Source: Phyllobacterium sp. T1293 (lineage in GTDB: Bacteria > Pseudomonadota > Alphaproteobacteria > Rhizobiales > Rhizobiaceae). Taken from it: a stretch of 64,000 nucleotides of DNA. Positions 26,791-35,472 of the stretch are shown here, one piece after another. Positions within the stretch are counted from its first letter, which is position 1. Each line of letters opens with the position of its first letter. The notes beneath the pieces are model-generated. The model was not told the DNA's origin. It worked only from the letters and a program-made list of their open reading frames with translations, and made no database searches. The DNA lies in assembly GCF_020731415.2 (NCBI RefSeq), contig NZ_CP088275.1:124001-188000 (forward strand), written 5' to 3'. A program made the translations under genes and the position numbers.

Positions 26791-26935
26791 CAATATCTCC
26801 AAAGTTGAACATTGTTTAAAACACGCTCACTTTGGCGCCACTTTCTTCTCCCTTGCGTCCTCAATCACGTTCAAGGTCGTAATTAAACGCAGATAGCCAC
26901 CCTCTCCGAACTATTCGGTACTGATTTTGCAGCCT

Positions 26936-28279
26936 TCAAACACGCCCCTCACCATTCAGTGCCTTGATAACGGGAACAACCGAATACTGACCAATCTCGG
27001 CCCTGTCGGTGAGTGCCCGCAAATACCCGCCCGGCGAGCGAATTTCCCCTGCGCGCTCCAATATCGCGGCAATCGTGATCGAGGCGTTGATGTCGCCCAT
27101 GGTGTCACGCGCCCTTTCCCATGCATCCGGCGAAATACCGAGCATCGAGCGGACCAAAGCCGCCGTTTGCATCAGATCGCGCCAATCCGCGATGTCATTG
27201 CGGGCATAATCGCGAATTTGCGGGCAAGCTTCCAGCACCGCGCCCAAAGGCAATGCGGCCGTCTTCATTTGCCCCGCGGGCAACTCACCCGGCATTGCAT
27301 CCCGGTGCTGCCCGCGTTTCAGTTTGGCATCCAGCAACCGTTGGCGCATTTTCAACATTGCCTGGCTGCGTCCGGCTTCCGTCTTGTTCTTTCCGGATTC
27401 AGCATTCCTCATATCTTCAGTTTCAGGCGCTGCCGTTTGTTTCTGGCTTTTTTCGGAAGCCCTTTCAAAATGAGATTCTATATTTGAATTCTGAATATGG
27501 TGCTCAAAAGAGGAGTCAGTGCCGCTCATTTCTTCGTTTGAAAGTGTATCCAAATAGGCTTTTTCCACCTTGCTGCGGAGGGTCGCAAGTGCATCACGCC
27601 TCACCTTCATCGTCTCCAAGGGCAGATGCCTGCTCACGCGCCCCGAAAGGGCTGCCAGTTCATCCGCATAGGCTTCCCAATCGCCGGAGCGTTCTTCACT
27701 GAGACCCGCATCAATGGTTTTGGAAACGTCACGCAAATGAATGGTGATTTCGCTGCGGATACGATGAATAGCCCGCTCCAAATCCCGTGCAGCTGCCGCA
27801 TGTTCACTGATTTCATCAACGCGCAGCGCCAATGGTGACAGATCAAAACCGAATGCATGTTCGATTTCTCCACCCTCGCCGCGCCTGGCATAGCGTTTGC
27901 CATTTGGACTATCGCGCCGGATGATCAATCCCGCTTCCACGAGCGCCGCGAGATGCCTGCGAATAGTCGCAGAAGACATGCCACGCGTGCGCATCGACAG
28001 TTCCGCATTGGATGGGAACACCACCACAGGCGTGCTTCCGTCCAATAAGGTCTCCGGATAGAAGCTCAGAAGGGCTTCCAGCACGGCAATCGTACGATCC
28101 GAAAGAAAGAATGCCGCGCGCGCCTGCGTTAATTCACGCAAAAGCGCCCATTTTTCCGGGTGATTGGCGTCTGTACCCGCCAGCTTTTCACGGGCACGCG
28201 CTGTCTTTTCCTGCACGGCGAACATGGCATGGGACAGCGATCGCCCGCCAAAAGGCGTCGTTGCAAAACGATCAGTCAT
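26936..28279 (-). CDS. repC: Replication initiator RepC
   Basis: About 447 residues from ATG 28279 (GAGG 7 nt upstream; a longer frame starts at 28303). The N-terminal domain carries TTPFGGRSLSHAMF, KWALLRELTQARAAFFLSDRTIAVLEALLSFYPE, PSNAELSMRTRGMSSATIRRHLAALVEAGLIIRRDSPNGKRYARR, the RepC DNA-binding signature. The end has WRDLMQTAALVRSMLGISPDAWERA. RepC starts replication of repABC replicons; the origin usually lies inside its own coding sequence in an A+T-richer part (here around 27460-27500). Confidence 0.95.
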   Translation of the reverse strand: MTDRFATTPFGGRSLSHAMFAVQEKTARAREKLAGTDANHPEKWALLRELTQARAAFFLSDRTIAVLEALLSFYPETLLDGSTPVVVFPSNAELSMRTRGMSSATIRRHLAALVEAGLIIRRDSPNGKRYARRGEGGEIEHAFGFDLSPLALRVDEISEHAAAARDLERAIHRIRSEITIHLRDVSKTIDAGLSEERSGDWEAYADELAALSGRVSRHLPLETMKVRRDALATLRSKVEKAYLDTLSNEEMSGTDSSFEHHIQNSNIESHFERASEKSQKQTAAPETEDMRNAESGKNKTEAGRSQAMLKMRQRLLDAKLKRGQHRDAMPGELPAGQMKTAALPLGAVLEACPQIRDYARNDIADWRDLMQTAALVRSMLGISPDAWERARDTMGDINASITIAAILERAGEIRSPGGYLRALTDRAEIGQYSVVPVIKALNGEGRV

Positions 28280-28368
28280 TTTCTCTACCTCAAATTGAGG
28301 CAAGGGAAAGGTGTTGCCGGAACGCGTCCGACTCTTGACAAGTCAGGTAGGAAGTGATTCTCTAAAAT

Positions 28369-28419
28369 TGCTACATTGAAGAGGGCTTCCGGGGCGGTAA
28401 CGTTCTGGGGGCCTTTTTT
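28369..28419 (+). ncRNA. Counter-transcribed RNA of the repABC operon (incA-type ctRNA)
   Basis: A small RNA of about 50 nt opposite to the repB-repC leader is expected from family knowledge. The sequence shows its intrinsic terminator: GGCTTCCGG (28384-28392) pairs with CTGGGGGCC (28405-28413, with G-U pairs), followed by TTTTTT. A TTGACA box lies about 30 bp before the expected start. In related replicons this RNA lowers repC expression and determines incompatibility. The 5' end is estimated. Confidence 0.7.
28384..28419 (+). terminator. Intrinsic terminator of the ctRNA
   Basis: A 9-bp stem with a 12-nt loop directly followed by six T residues on the plus strand. Confidence 0.75.
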
Positions 28420-28486
28420 CTTGCCGTTGTTCCTTCTCTCTGTTCTTTCTGTTCAACGCTTACACAAAACCAGATTACGCCGTAGT

Positions 28487-29557
28487 TCAGGCCTTTCGCT
28501 CGCTTCTGTAGCGCTGCAAAAGCCCGTTTAACTCGCCAGCCACAAAATCCACGAAGCCTTCGGGAACCGTGTCTGCAAAACCGATAGATCGCTCCTTTTT
28601 GTTGTTCAGAAGCTGCGCAATGACATCACCATTGCCGTCGCATATGTCCCTTGCAGCAGCAGGATCAGTCTTTCCCGCCTTTGTGGCAGCCGGTTTGTTG
28701 AGATCCAGCAACCGCTCAAACACCGCATCGAAGCGACCGTCACTGCCGTGCAACTTGAAATGATCCTGCTGAACCACTTTTTGAGCGGCATCGCGCCCTT
28801 CGGGCTTTCTCAGCATATCAGCCAATTTAACCCAGCGCGGCCGGCCAACCTTGGGTGCGGGCCCGATTGCCTGCAGGATCGGCTTCGGAATGGCGTCCAC
28901 AACCTGCAGATAACGGGTCATCTCTGCCTTGTGCAGAGCCAAAGCATCCTGCACGACCGAGCGGCTAAACCCCCGGTCAATCAGATTGCGGGCAAAGAAC
29001 GCACGCTCGATGAATGAGAGATCGCGGCGCTCGGCGTTCTCCTTGCCCTGCGCCACCACAAGTTGGGCGTCGCTCAGTTCACGGATAATCGCCTGCACAG
29101 GCAGCTTAAGCTCGGCTGCAGCCCGCAAACGGCGATGGCCATAGGCGGTCTGATAGTAGCCGTGCCGCTCCGGATGCGGGCGGACAAGGATCGGCACCTG
29201 CTGACCGTTCAGCTTGATGCTCTCGACCAGTTCCCGGAAGGTCTCATCGAGGCCGAAATTGTGGCTCAGCCTATCTTCGACAAAAGAATACTCAATAAGC
29301 TGGGGATCAATCTCGATGACCCGTTCCGAACCTTCAAGACTTTCTCTAATCTTGCGGGCATCCTCAAGCTCACGCGAGATACCCCCGAGCGAAAGGCCCA
29401 TAGCTTTAATAGCACCAGAAGCTGTCCGCTGCTTTGGTTGCTCTGGTAAATTGTCTTCCACTGGAGCCGGATTGACCGGTTTGGGCTCCGGCTGGGGAGC
29501 CGTATCCACCGTTCCAAAAAGTGCCTTGAGTTGATCCCTGCGGTTCTTGTCAGTCAT
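28487..29557 (-). CDS. repB: Partition protein RepB (ParB family)
   Basis: A 356-residue ParB-like centromere-binding protein. It shows QQVPILVRPHPERHGYYQTAYGHRRLRAAAELKLPVQAIIRELSDAQLVVAQGKENAERRDLSFIERAFFA, the ParB nuclease/CTPase region, then a helix-turn-helix (GFSRSVVQDALALHKAEMTRYLQV). It acts with RepA to segregate the replicon and to regulate the operon. It lies 8 bp after repA. Confidence 0.95.
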   Translation of the reverse strand: MTDKNRRDQLKALFGTVDTAPQPEPKPVNPAPVEDNLPEQPKQRTASGAIKAMGLSLGGISRELEDARKIRESLEGSERVIEIDPQLIEYSFVEDRLSHNFGLDETFRELVESIKLNGQQVPILVRPHPERHGYYQTAYGHRRLRAAAELKLPVQAIIRELSDAQLVVAQGKENAERRDLSFIERAFFARNLIDRGFSRSVVQDALALHKAEMTRYLQVVDAIPKPILQAIGPAPKVGRPRWVKLADMLRKPEGRDAAQKVVQQDHFKLHGSDGRFDAVFERLLDLNKPAATKAGKTDPAAARDICDGNGDVIAQLLNNKKERSIGFADTVPEGFVDFVAGELNGLLQRYRSERKA

Positions 29558-29565
29558 CGCTCACC

Positions 29566-30849
29566 TCACACAGGCCGGTTCCAGGCCTTGAAGATCAGGC
29601 TCTGGATTTCAGCGTTGACGGAGGACAGCGATTCAATCGCCCGGTCATAGGTGGCCCGGGTGAAACTATCGCGCGAGACTTCGTAAAGTGTCTGCTTGGT
29701 CAGGCCCGCATCAGAAAAGGCAGTTGATTTGACAACAGCCGATGTGAGGACCCGATCACCGAACAGCGAGCGCAGGAAGCCGGCAATCTGCTGCTGTGGC
29801 GCATCATTGGGTTCGAAGCGGGTAATCAGATAGCGCATGAAATCGAAATTGAGTTCACCGCCTGCTTCCCGCACAACGGCCAGAAGATCGGCTGTCATGA
29901 ACAGGAACTGGCTCATGGACGCCACATCAAGCATCTGGGGATGCACGGTGACGAGAACCGATGTCGCGGCGCAAAGTGCAGAAAGCGTCAAAAAGCCCAG
30001 CTGCGGCGGGCAATCAATGACGACCACATCGTAATCATCCGATATTGTATCGAGTGCTGCCTGAACGCGGGCAAAGAAAAGCTGCTGTTCGATGCTCTGC
30101 TGCGCGCCATGCTGGCGGTCAGCAAGCATTTGCGGCGTGGTATGCTCGAACTCCTGCAATTCAAGATTGCCCGGAATAAGATCAAGCCCGTCAAAATAGG
30201 TCTTGCGGATAATATCGCGCATCAACCGCCGTTCGCCATCATAGCGAATGGCACCGTAGAGCGTGTCATTACCGGTCAGATCGAGTTCCGGCTGATAGCC
30301 AAACAAGGCTGACATGGAAGCCTGCGGATCAAGATCGACCGCAAGCACACGAAAACCTGCCATGGCCAGATGCTGGGCAAGGTGCGCGCTGGTGGTGGTC
30401 TTGCCGGAACCGCCTTTGAAGTTGGTGACGGCAATCACCTGCATATGTTCATTGGCAGATGGATCGCGATGCGGCAGATAGGTTTTCGCCTTTGGTCCGC
30501 CAGCATCGGCGAGATGATGACGCAGCGCATTGATTTCAGCGAGCGAATAGAGCCGGCGGCCATTTGCCCCGGTTTCAGGCTGCGGGCCCTCTCCTGCGAT
30601 GGAAAGCTGACGCAAATAACCGTCTGAAACACCAATGAGCTTGGCAGCCTCGCCACTTGTGAACTTGCGCAGTGTTTTTTGCGCCGTCGGTGGAAACAAC
30701 CGGTTACGCATTGCCTGCAGCTGTGCCGACAGCATTTCGGCGTCAGCAGCAATAGCCCGGTCAGCGGTCAAGGCAGCGGATGGCTGTGGTACAGCCGCTA
30801 TTTGCGCACCATCCGTTTGTGTTGTCTGTACCGCGTTCATCATAGTCAC
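29566..30849 (-). CDS. repA: Partition ATPase RepA (ParA family)
   Basis: A 427-residue ParA ATPase. An N-terminal helix-turn-helix region (KFTSGEAAKLIGVSDGYLRQL) is typical of RepA proteins that autorepress the operon. The deviant Walker A FKGGSGKTTTS is at 144-154, followed by VDLDPQASMSALFG and VVIDCPPQLGFLTLSAL. The GTG at 30849 has AGGA at a good distance; ATG codons at 30843 and 30840 are alternatives. It is the first gene of the operon. Confidence 0.95.
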   Translation of the reverse strand: MTMMNAVQTTQTDGAQIAAVPQPSAALTADRAIAADAEMLSAQLQAMRNRLFPPTAQKTLRKFTSGEAAKLIGVSDGYLRQLSIAGEGPQPETGANGRRLYSLAEINALRHHLADAGGPKAKTYLPHRDPSANEHMQVIAVTNFKGGSGKTTTSAHLAQHLAMAGFRVLAVDLDPQASMSALFGYQPELDLTGNDTLYGAIRYDGERRLMRDIIRKTYFDGLDLIPGNLELQEFEHTTPQMLADRQHGAQQSIEQQLFFARVQAALDTISDDYDVVVIDCPPQLGFLTLSALCAATSVLVTVHPQMLDVASMSQFLFMTADLLAVVREAGGELNFDFMRYLITRFEPNDAPQQQIAGFLRSLFGDRVLTSAVVKSTAFSDAGLTKQTLYEVSRDSFTRATYDRAIESLSSVNAEIQSLIFKAWNRPV

Positions 30850-31140
30850 GTATTGATCCTGTGCGCCTGTTCAAAAGAATCGCATCAGCGCAAGGTAAGA
30901 TGCGCCGATTCGATAGAAAAACCAAAAGGGTAACGCTGGTTGGTAGTTTAACGCCGTAAAAGGGCACTAACATTCAGATTTACGTGTAACGCTTATATCG
31001 CAGGATACCCCTTAAAACCGTAAGTAAACTGCGCAAAGAACCGAGTCGCGTCAAGCACTTTATAGTTAACGCAAATTAACCATTAAGGCAGATGATGGCT
31101 GTTGCAGCAAGCGACAGCTTAGTTGCATGAGTAGGGTCTG
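30850..31140. promoter_or_regulatory. repA control region with repeated TAACGC and a GTTAA palindrome
   Basis: About 290 bp without a gene. TAACGC occurs four times in the same orientation, at 30931, 30949, 30987 and 31067. At 31065-31080 GTTAA and TTAAC arms flank CGCAAA. The 16-mer at 30947 resembles the alphaproteobacterial parS pattern GTT-N4-GC-N4-AAC with one mismatch at the last base. These are candidate RepA operator and RepB centromere sites. Confidence 0.5.
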
Positions 31141-31141
31141 G

Positions 31142-32011
31142 CTAATGTGGATGCAGGTCATTTTTTGGCGAATTGCCAAACAGCTTGCGATATTCCCGGC
31201 TGAATTGGGATTGGTTCTCATATCCCACAGCATATGCGACCGTGCCGATTTTAACGCCACCGAGTTGGAGCTGGCGCCGTGCTTCATGCAGCCTCAGGCG
31301 CGTTCGAAATTGCAGTGGGCTCATCGCTGTCGCAGACTTGAAGGCACGATAATATGATGTCTGGCTCATACCCGCCATCTCAGCCAAATTGGCAATAGAG
31401 AGCGCCTTGTCAAAATTGGATTTGATCCAGACAGTGGTGCGTGCAATGCGCGCAAGACCAGAGGTGGCAATTGTGCTTTGAACAATCATGTCACCAAGAC
31501 TGCCCTGAACAAGCCGGTAGATGAGTTCCCGGTAGATGAGAGGTGCCATTGTTTTTATATCCTCGGGCCGATCCAGAAGCCGCATCAACCGCTCGAGTGG
31601 CTCGAGAATATCGCGCGTCACGGCAGAGGTCGCAGCACCTGCCGTTTTCGCGATCGGCGATGATTGATCGCTGTCACCGGCGACAATCTCGGCAATGATT
31701 TGCGGATCAAGATCAAGAGTTACCGCATAGTGCCGTAATCCGGGGCTGGCCTGCGAAACTCGGGCGCTCACCGGGAGGTCGAGAACGACCACGAGATATT
31801 CCTCCGGACTGATCTCAATAAGGTTACGGTCAATTATGATTTCTTTTTTGCCCTGCAAAACAACGCAGAGGCGAGGATTGTAAAGGCTGCGGACCGGGGC
31901 GGTTGGGCGTTCGCTGCGAAACAGCGTCAAACCGGGGACCACGGTCGTCTGCTTGTCCGATTTACAATGGAAACTCACCAACTCGATCAATTGCCGCCGC
32001 ACTGCATCCAT
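31142..32011 (-). CDS. AraC-family regulator with AraC_N domain
   Basis: A 289-residue regulator from ATG 32011. The N-terminal half (YNPRLCVVLQGKKEIIIDRNLIEISPEEYLVVVLDLPVSARV) is the AraC_N type found with redox-enzyme genes. The C-terminal helix-turn-helix pair is SIANLAEMAGMSQTSYYRAFKSATAMSPLQF and KIGTVAYAVGYENQSQFSREYRKLFG. It is divergent from the SDR gene at 32166, its likely target. Confidence 0.87.
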   Translation of the reverse strand: MDAVRRQLIELVSFHCKSDKQTTVVPGLTLFRSERPTAPVRSLYNPRLCVVLQGKKEIIIDRNLIEISPEEYLVVVLDLPVSARVSQASPGLRHYAVTLDLDPQIIAEIVAGDSDQSSPIAKTAGAATSAVTRDILEPLERLMRLLDRPEDIKTMAPLIYRELIYRLVQGSLGDMIVQSTIATSGLARIARTTVWIKSNFDKALSIANLAEMAGMSQTSYYRAFKSATAMSPLQFRTRLRLHEARRQLQLGGVKIGTVAYAVGYENQSQFSREYRKLFGNSPKNDLHPH

Positions 32012-32165
32012 CTTTTTCGGACCTCTGTTCACGAACAGGCAAAGTAACAAGAATGGTAGGATTGTGCAAAACTCTGGAATGATAGGTCTAAGCGGATCGC
32101 TGCTTCTAGCTTATCTCCCTGTCAGCGGGATCGTCGATATCCCGGAAGACGCAAAGGAGAAAACC

Positions 32166-33008
32166 ATGTCAGCGGAAACGTCAGTTTGGCTTATCACGGG
32201 AGCATCATCAGGTTTGGGACGCGCTCTTGCCGAGGTAGTCCTTGAAGCGGGAAACACTGCCGTGGTCACGGCAAGAAATATCAGGGCACTCGACGATCTT
32301 GTTGAGAAATTTCCAAAAAAAGCTGTTGCAGCAAAGCTTGATGTGACCGACCCCGAAACGATCAAGCAGGTCGTTGAACAGACCCAAGAGCGCTTTGGTC
32401 GAATAGATGTACTGGTGAACGCGGCGGGATATGGCTATCTCGCTGCGATCGAGGAAGGTGAGGACGATGGAGTACGAGCACAGTTCGAGACAAATGTCTT
32501 TGGATTGCTCGCTGTTACCAAGTCCGTGCTTCCTGGCATGCGCGCTCGGCGGAGCGGATGTATCGTCAACTTCTCGTCGCTCGGTGGATTGGTCGCATTT
32601 CCGGCAACTGGATATTATCACGCCACCAAATTCGCCGTGGAAGCCCTCTCGGAATCATTGTTCAAGGAAGTTTCGCCGCTTGGCATCAAGGTGCTTATCG
32701 TAGAGCCCGGTGCTTTCCGGACCGATTGGGGAGGCCGGTCTATGCTTGAATCAACGACCGTCATTGACGACTACGCGGAAACGGCAGGCAAAAGGCGGGC
32801 CGCAACGCGTGCCGTCTCCGGTTTGCAGCCGGGAGATCCAAGAAAGGCGGCAGAAGCCATCATCAAAACTGTCAACGCCGAACAACCGCCGCTTCGGCTG
32901 CTCCTTGGAGCCTCTGCTCTCAAAATTGCCATTGAACGGCTGGACTCTCTAAGGGTGCAGTTCGAGGCTTGGGCAGATGTCACGACAAGTGTCGATTTTG
33001 AAAGCTGA
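32166..33008 (+). CDS. SDR oxidoreductase (classical, ketoreductase-like)
   Basis: About 280 residues from ATG 32166 (AAGGAG upstream; the open frame extends to 31953 but that part covers the regulator promoter). It has TGASSGLGRALAE, VNAAGYGYLAAIEE, FSSLGG and the catalytic YYHATK, followed by a long C-terminal part like NADP-dependent SDRs of the oxidoreductase YusZ-like group. The substrate is unknown; pairing with an AraC_N regulator is common for aldehyde or ketone detoxification genes. Confidence 0.85.
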   Translation: MSAETSVWLITGASSGLGRALAEVVLEAGNTAVVTARNIRALDDLVEKFPKKAVAAKLDVTDPETIKQVVEQTQERFGRIDVLVNAAGYGYLAAIEEGEDDGVRAQFETNVFGLLAVTKSVLPGMRARRSGCIVNFSSLGGLVAFPATGYYHATKFAVEALSESLFKEVSPLGIKVLIVEPGAFRTDWGGRSMLESTTVIDDYAETAGKRRAATRAVSGLQPGDPRKAAEAIIKTVNAEQPPLRLLLGASALKIAIERLDSLRVQFEAWADVTTSVDFES

Positions 33009-33116
33009 CGGGTTTCCATAGGCAGTTTTCAACACCGCCATGTATATTGGTGCGCGCATTGTGACGCGCGCGCCACTACACCGAACGAATTGACACATGT
33101 CCCTTCGCTGATCCAA

Positions 33117-33725
33117 TCAAGCATCGAAACGCTCTTTAAGCCCCCATACAACTTCATCAACGATTTCGTGAAGTTCCTCCACAGTCGCACCATCGCGGGC
33201 TTGTATGGAAATCCCCTGCATGACAGACAGGACATGCCGGGCAATGCGCTTCGTCTTCTCGCCGCATGCAAAACGGGCCAGCACATCGGCGAGCTGCTGC
33301 AATGATTTCTCACGTCGCATGGCGAGGTCACGCGCCAGTTCGTCATTATCGGGATGACAGGTAATGAGGCCCGTGGAAACCATGCATCCACGTTCCTTTT
33401 CACGTCTTGTTGCGATCGCTACGGCTGCCTCCAACAGTAGTTTCACCGCGTCAGGCAAGCCGCCTGCCGAATTGGTAATCTCGACATCAAGATAGCCTGC
33501 CCCTGCCTCATATCTGTCCAGTACAGACTTGTAGAGACCAGCCTTGCTTCCGAACGCGGCATAAAGGCTTGGCGGCGCAACACCAATCGCCTTTGTCAAA
33601 TCGGCAAGAGAAACGCCTTCATAGCCATGACGCCAGAAGAGAGTCATCGCCATATGCAGCGCTTTGTCGCGATCAAAACTCCAGGGCCTGCCGCCGCGCG
33701 GCTTATCGTCAAGTGTATGTTTCAT
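33117..33725 (-). CDS. TetR-family repressor
   Basis: A 202-residue regulator from ATG 33725. The N-terminal helix-turn-helix is FDRDKALHMAMTLFWRHGYEGVSLADLTKAIGVAPPSLYAAFGSKAGLYKSVL; the rest is an all-alpha ligand domain with RREKERGCMVSTGL, common in the AcrR/YezE-like group. It is divergent from a secreted hydrolase gene, and a long inverted repeat lies between the two. Confidence 0.88.
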   Translation of the reverse strand: MKHTLDDKPRGGRPWSFDRDKALHMAMTLFWRHGYEGVSLADLTKAIGVAPPSLYAAFGSKAGLYKSVLDRYEAGAGYLDVEITNSAGGLPDAVKLLLEAAVAIATRREKERGCMVSTGLITCHPDNDELARDLAMRREKSLQQLADVLARFACGEKTKRIARHVLSVMQGISIQARDGATVEELHEIVDEVVWGLKERFDA

Positions 33726-33728
33726 ATC

Positions 33729-33781
33729 GATCACTAAACAACATATTGACAGCATCGGTCAAGGTATGTTGTTTAGTGATC
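33729..33781. promoter_or_regulatory. Long inverted repeat between TetR and hydrolase genes
   Basis: GATCACTAAACAACAT (33729-33744) and ATGTTGTTTAGTGATC (33766-33781) are perfect 16-bp arms with a 21-bp spacer containing TTGACA. It overlaps both divergent promoters and is the obvious TetR operator, probably bound by two dimers. Confidence 0.75.
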
Positions 33782-33803
33782 AATAATCAACATAGGAAGT
33801 GCT

Positions 33804-34754
33804 ATGAAAAGTTCTCTCAGATCAGCGCTCGTCGCTGCCGCTATCCTGATCTCACCGATTCTGGCCTCGCCACATGTCGTGGCAGCGGAAGCAGTGAACT
33901 CAACCAATGTTTCCGCGGAACAGGTCAGCACTGTGGAAAGATTCTCGGTAAGATCTTCCGATGGCACCATGCTTGCGGTGGAAGCGAAAGGGAATCCAGC
34001 CGCGCCGGAAATTCTCTTCATTCATGGCCTGAGACAAAGCGGGCTTAGCTGGGACAAACAATTTGACGATCCGACGTTGTCAGGTTTTCGACTCGTGCGT
34101 TTTGATCTTCGGGGACACGGGGATTCGGGGAAACCGGAAGATCCCGAAAGCTACTCGGACCCCAAGCTTTGGGCCGATGATATCAAGGCTGTGATTGATG
34201 GCGCGAAATTACACCGTCCGGTTCTGGTCGGCTGGTCCCTCGGTGGTTACGTCGCCGGCGCATATCTTAATAGATATGGCGGTTCGCATATTGCGGGCAT
34301 CAACCTTGTCGATGCGGTGGTGAAGCTGTCCCCGGACCTTCTAACACCTCTGGCGGGTCAGTTCTCCGAAACGGCGACGTCGCGTGACCTTGCTGTTCGC
34401 AGCAAAGCGACCGCCGAATTTCTGGCAAGCTGCTTTAACATACAGCCTACGCCAGAAGAGTTTGATAGGATGCTTGTCATCAATGGCATGACGGCACGAG
34501 CCGTCAATGAAGGTTTTATTCAAACATCACTCACCGATCTTCTGCCGGTCTTTCAGACTTATAGCGGTCCCATTCTTCTTACTCACGGCGTGCATGACAG
34601 GCTCGTTCGCGTTGCCACCTCGGAACGTGTTCGCGATCTTCACCCTGACAGTAAATTGCAACTCTATGAGAATAGCGGTCATAGCCCCTTTTTCGAAGAG
34701 CCGGAACGTTACGGACATGATCTTAAAGCGTTCGTTCTGAGTGCGAACAACTAG
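33804..34754 (+). CDS. Exported alpha/beta hydrolase
   Basis: A 316-residue protein: signal peptide MKSSLRSALVAAAILISPILASPHVVAA, then the hydrolase fold with EILFIHGLRQSGLSW (oxyanion HG), the nucleophile elbow GWSLGG, and the triad His in NSGHSPFFEEPERYG. It resembles epoxide hydrolase/haloperoxidase-like esterases. AGGAAG precedes the ATG. TetR repression suggests induction by a xenobiotic or ester. Confidence 0.85.
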   Translation: MKSSLRSALVAAAILISPILASPHVVAAEAVNSTNVSAEQVSTVERFSVRSSDGTMLAVEAKGNPAAPEILFIHGLRQSGLSWDKQFDDPTLSGFRLVRFDLRGHGDSGKPEDPESYSDPKLWADDIKAVIDGAKLHRPVLVGWSLGGYVAGAYLNRYGGSHIAGINLVDAVVKLSPDLLTPLAGQFSETATSRDLAVRSKATAEFLASCFNIQPTPEEFDRMLVINGMTARAVNEGFIQTSLTDLLPVFQTYSGPILLTHGVHDRLVRVATSERVRDLHPDSKLQLYENSGHSPFFEEPERYGHDLKAFVLSANN

Positions 34755-34794
34755 ATATTTGGCGCAAGCCACAAGTCTGGCATCAGTGAGTTGC

Positions 34795-35217
34795 TTACGA
34801 TTGGTCCACAGTACCGTGCAGTCTGGAGATGTTTTTGTCAGGATTTTCAGTTCGAAACAAAATCTCAGCAATCCAGGCAATCGAAGCTCCGACTGCATAG
34901 GCCAGAACATCCCACCAATCAGGTGTGGCTCCAAAAACAATCCTCAATAATCGATTGGAAATAGCGATGTTAAAATAAACGGTGAGGTATTGTGCCAGTT
35001 CGACGCCCAACCCAAATCCAAGCGCCAGAAAAACAAGATAGGCTGGCCGCGCTTCGATCACGGATTTGAAGACAAAATACAGCCAGATGGTCGCCAGAAC
35101 ATCCCCTGCCCAGCTCCTTATCCATCCCAACTGTGCTCCGAATGTTGCCAGAAGCACCAGCACAAAAAGCAGGAAGACGGCCACAGTAAATGACGTGCGA
35201 TCAAAGCGGAGTATCAT
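34795..35217 (-). CDS. DUF2809-type small membrane protein
   Basis: A 140-residue integral membrane protein with four or so helices. AGDVLATIWLYFVFKSV, LGFGLGVELAQYLTVY and FGATPDWWDVLAYAVGA match the DUF2809 pattern; VanZ-like proteins have related spacing. No function is known. It is isolated, convergent with the hydrolase gene. Confidence 0.75.
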   Translation of the reverse strand: MILRFDRTSFTVAVFLLFVLVLLATFGAQLGWIRSWAGDVLATIWLYFVFKSVIEARPAYLVFLALGFGLGVELAQYLTVYFNIAISNRLLRIVFGATPDWWDVLAYAVGASIAWIAEILFRTENPDKNISRLHGTVDQS

Positions 35218-35472
35218 GAGAGGTGTCTAACGGGTGATAGGCCCTCTGTCCATCTGTCAGACTGGGTACACCATCCAAATGTTACCCGCTGCGCCAATGA
35301 CCAACAGTTTCTTTTGCTTATTGGTCATTCTCATCGGTCGCCGTAGCGCATTTTCATCGCGATTTATGGTTAAGATTGGGATTCAGCTTTTCCTAGTAAT
35401 TTACTGATAGCAATTGAGATTGATGAATCCAGCCGGGTTCATTTGGGTCATTGATCGCTATTTCGAGTACGG
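35218..35472. other. Intergenic region before the GH25 gene
   Basis: No gene seen. The end nearest the lysozyme gene is T-rich and probably contains its promoter. Confidence 0.35.

Larger units (their letters stand above)
28280..28486. promoter_or_regulatory. repB-repC intergenic region with TTGACA promoter for the antisense RNA
   Basis: This gap is where repABC replicons encode their antisense RNA. On the plus strand a perfect TTGACA lies at 28335-28340; the -10 (about 28358-28366, TCTAAA-like) is weaker. It drives transcription opposite to repABC. Confidence 0.6.

Noticed and set aside
26936..28303. Insertion sequence or phage gene
   Set aside because: The protein is RepC; repB and repA follow in the normal order.
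31065..31080. GTTAACGCAAATTAAC as a consensus parS site
   Set aside because: The arms fit, but the central bases are CA and not GC, so it does not meet the repABC parS pattern; kept only as part of the control region.
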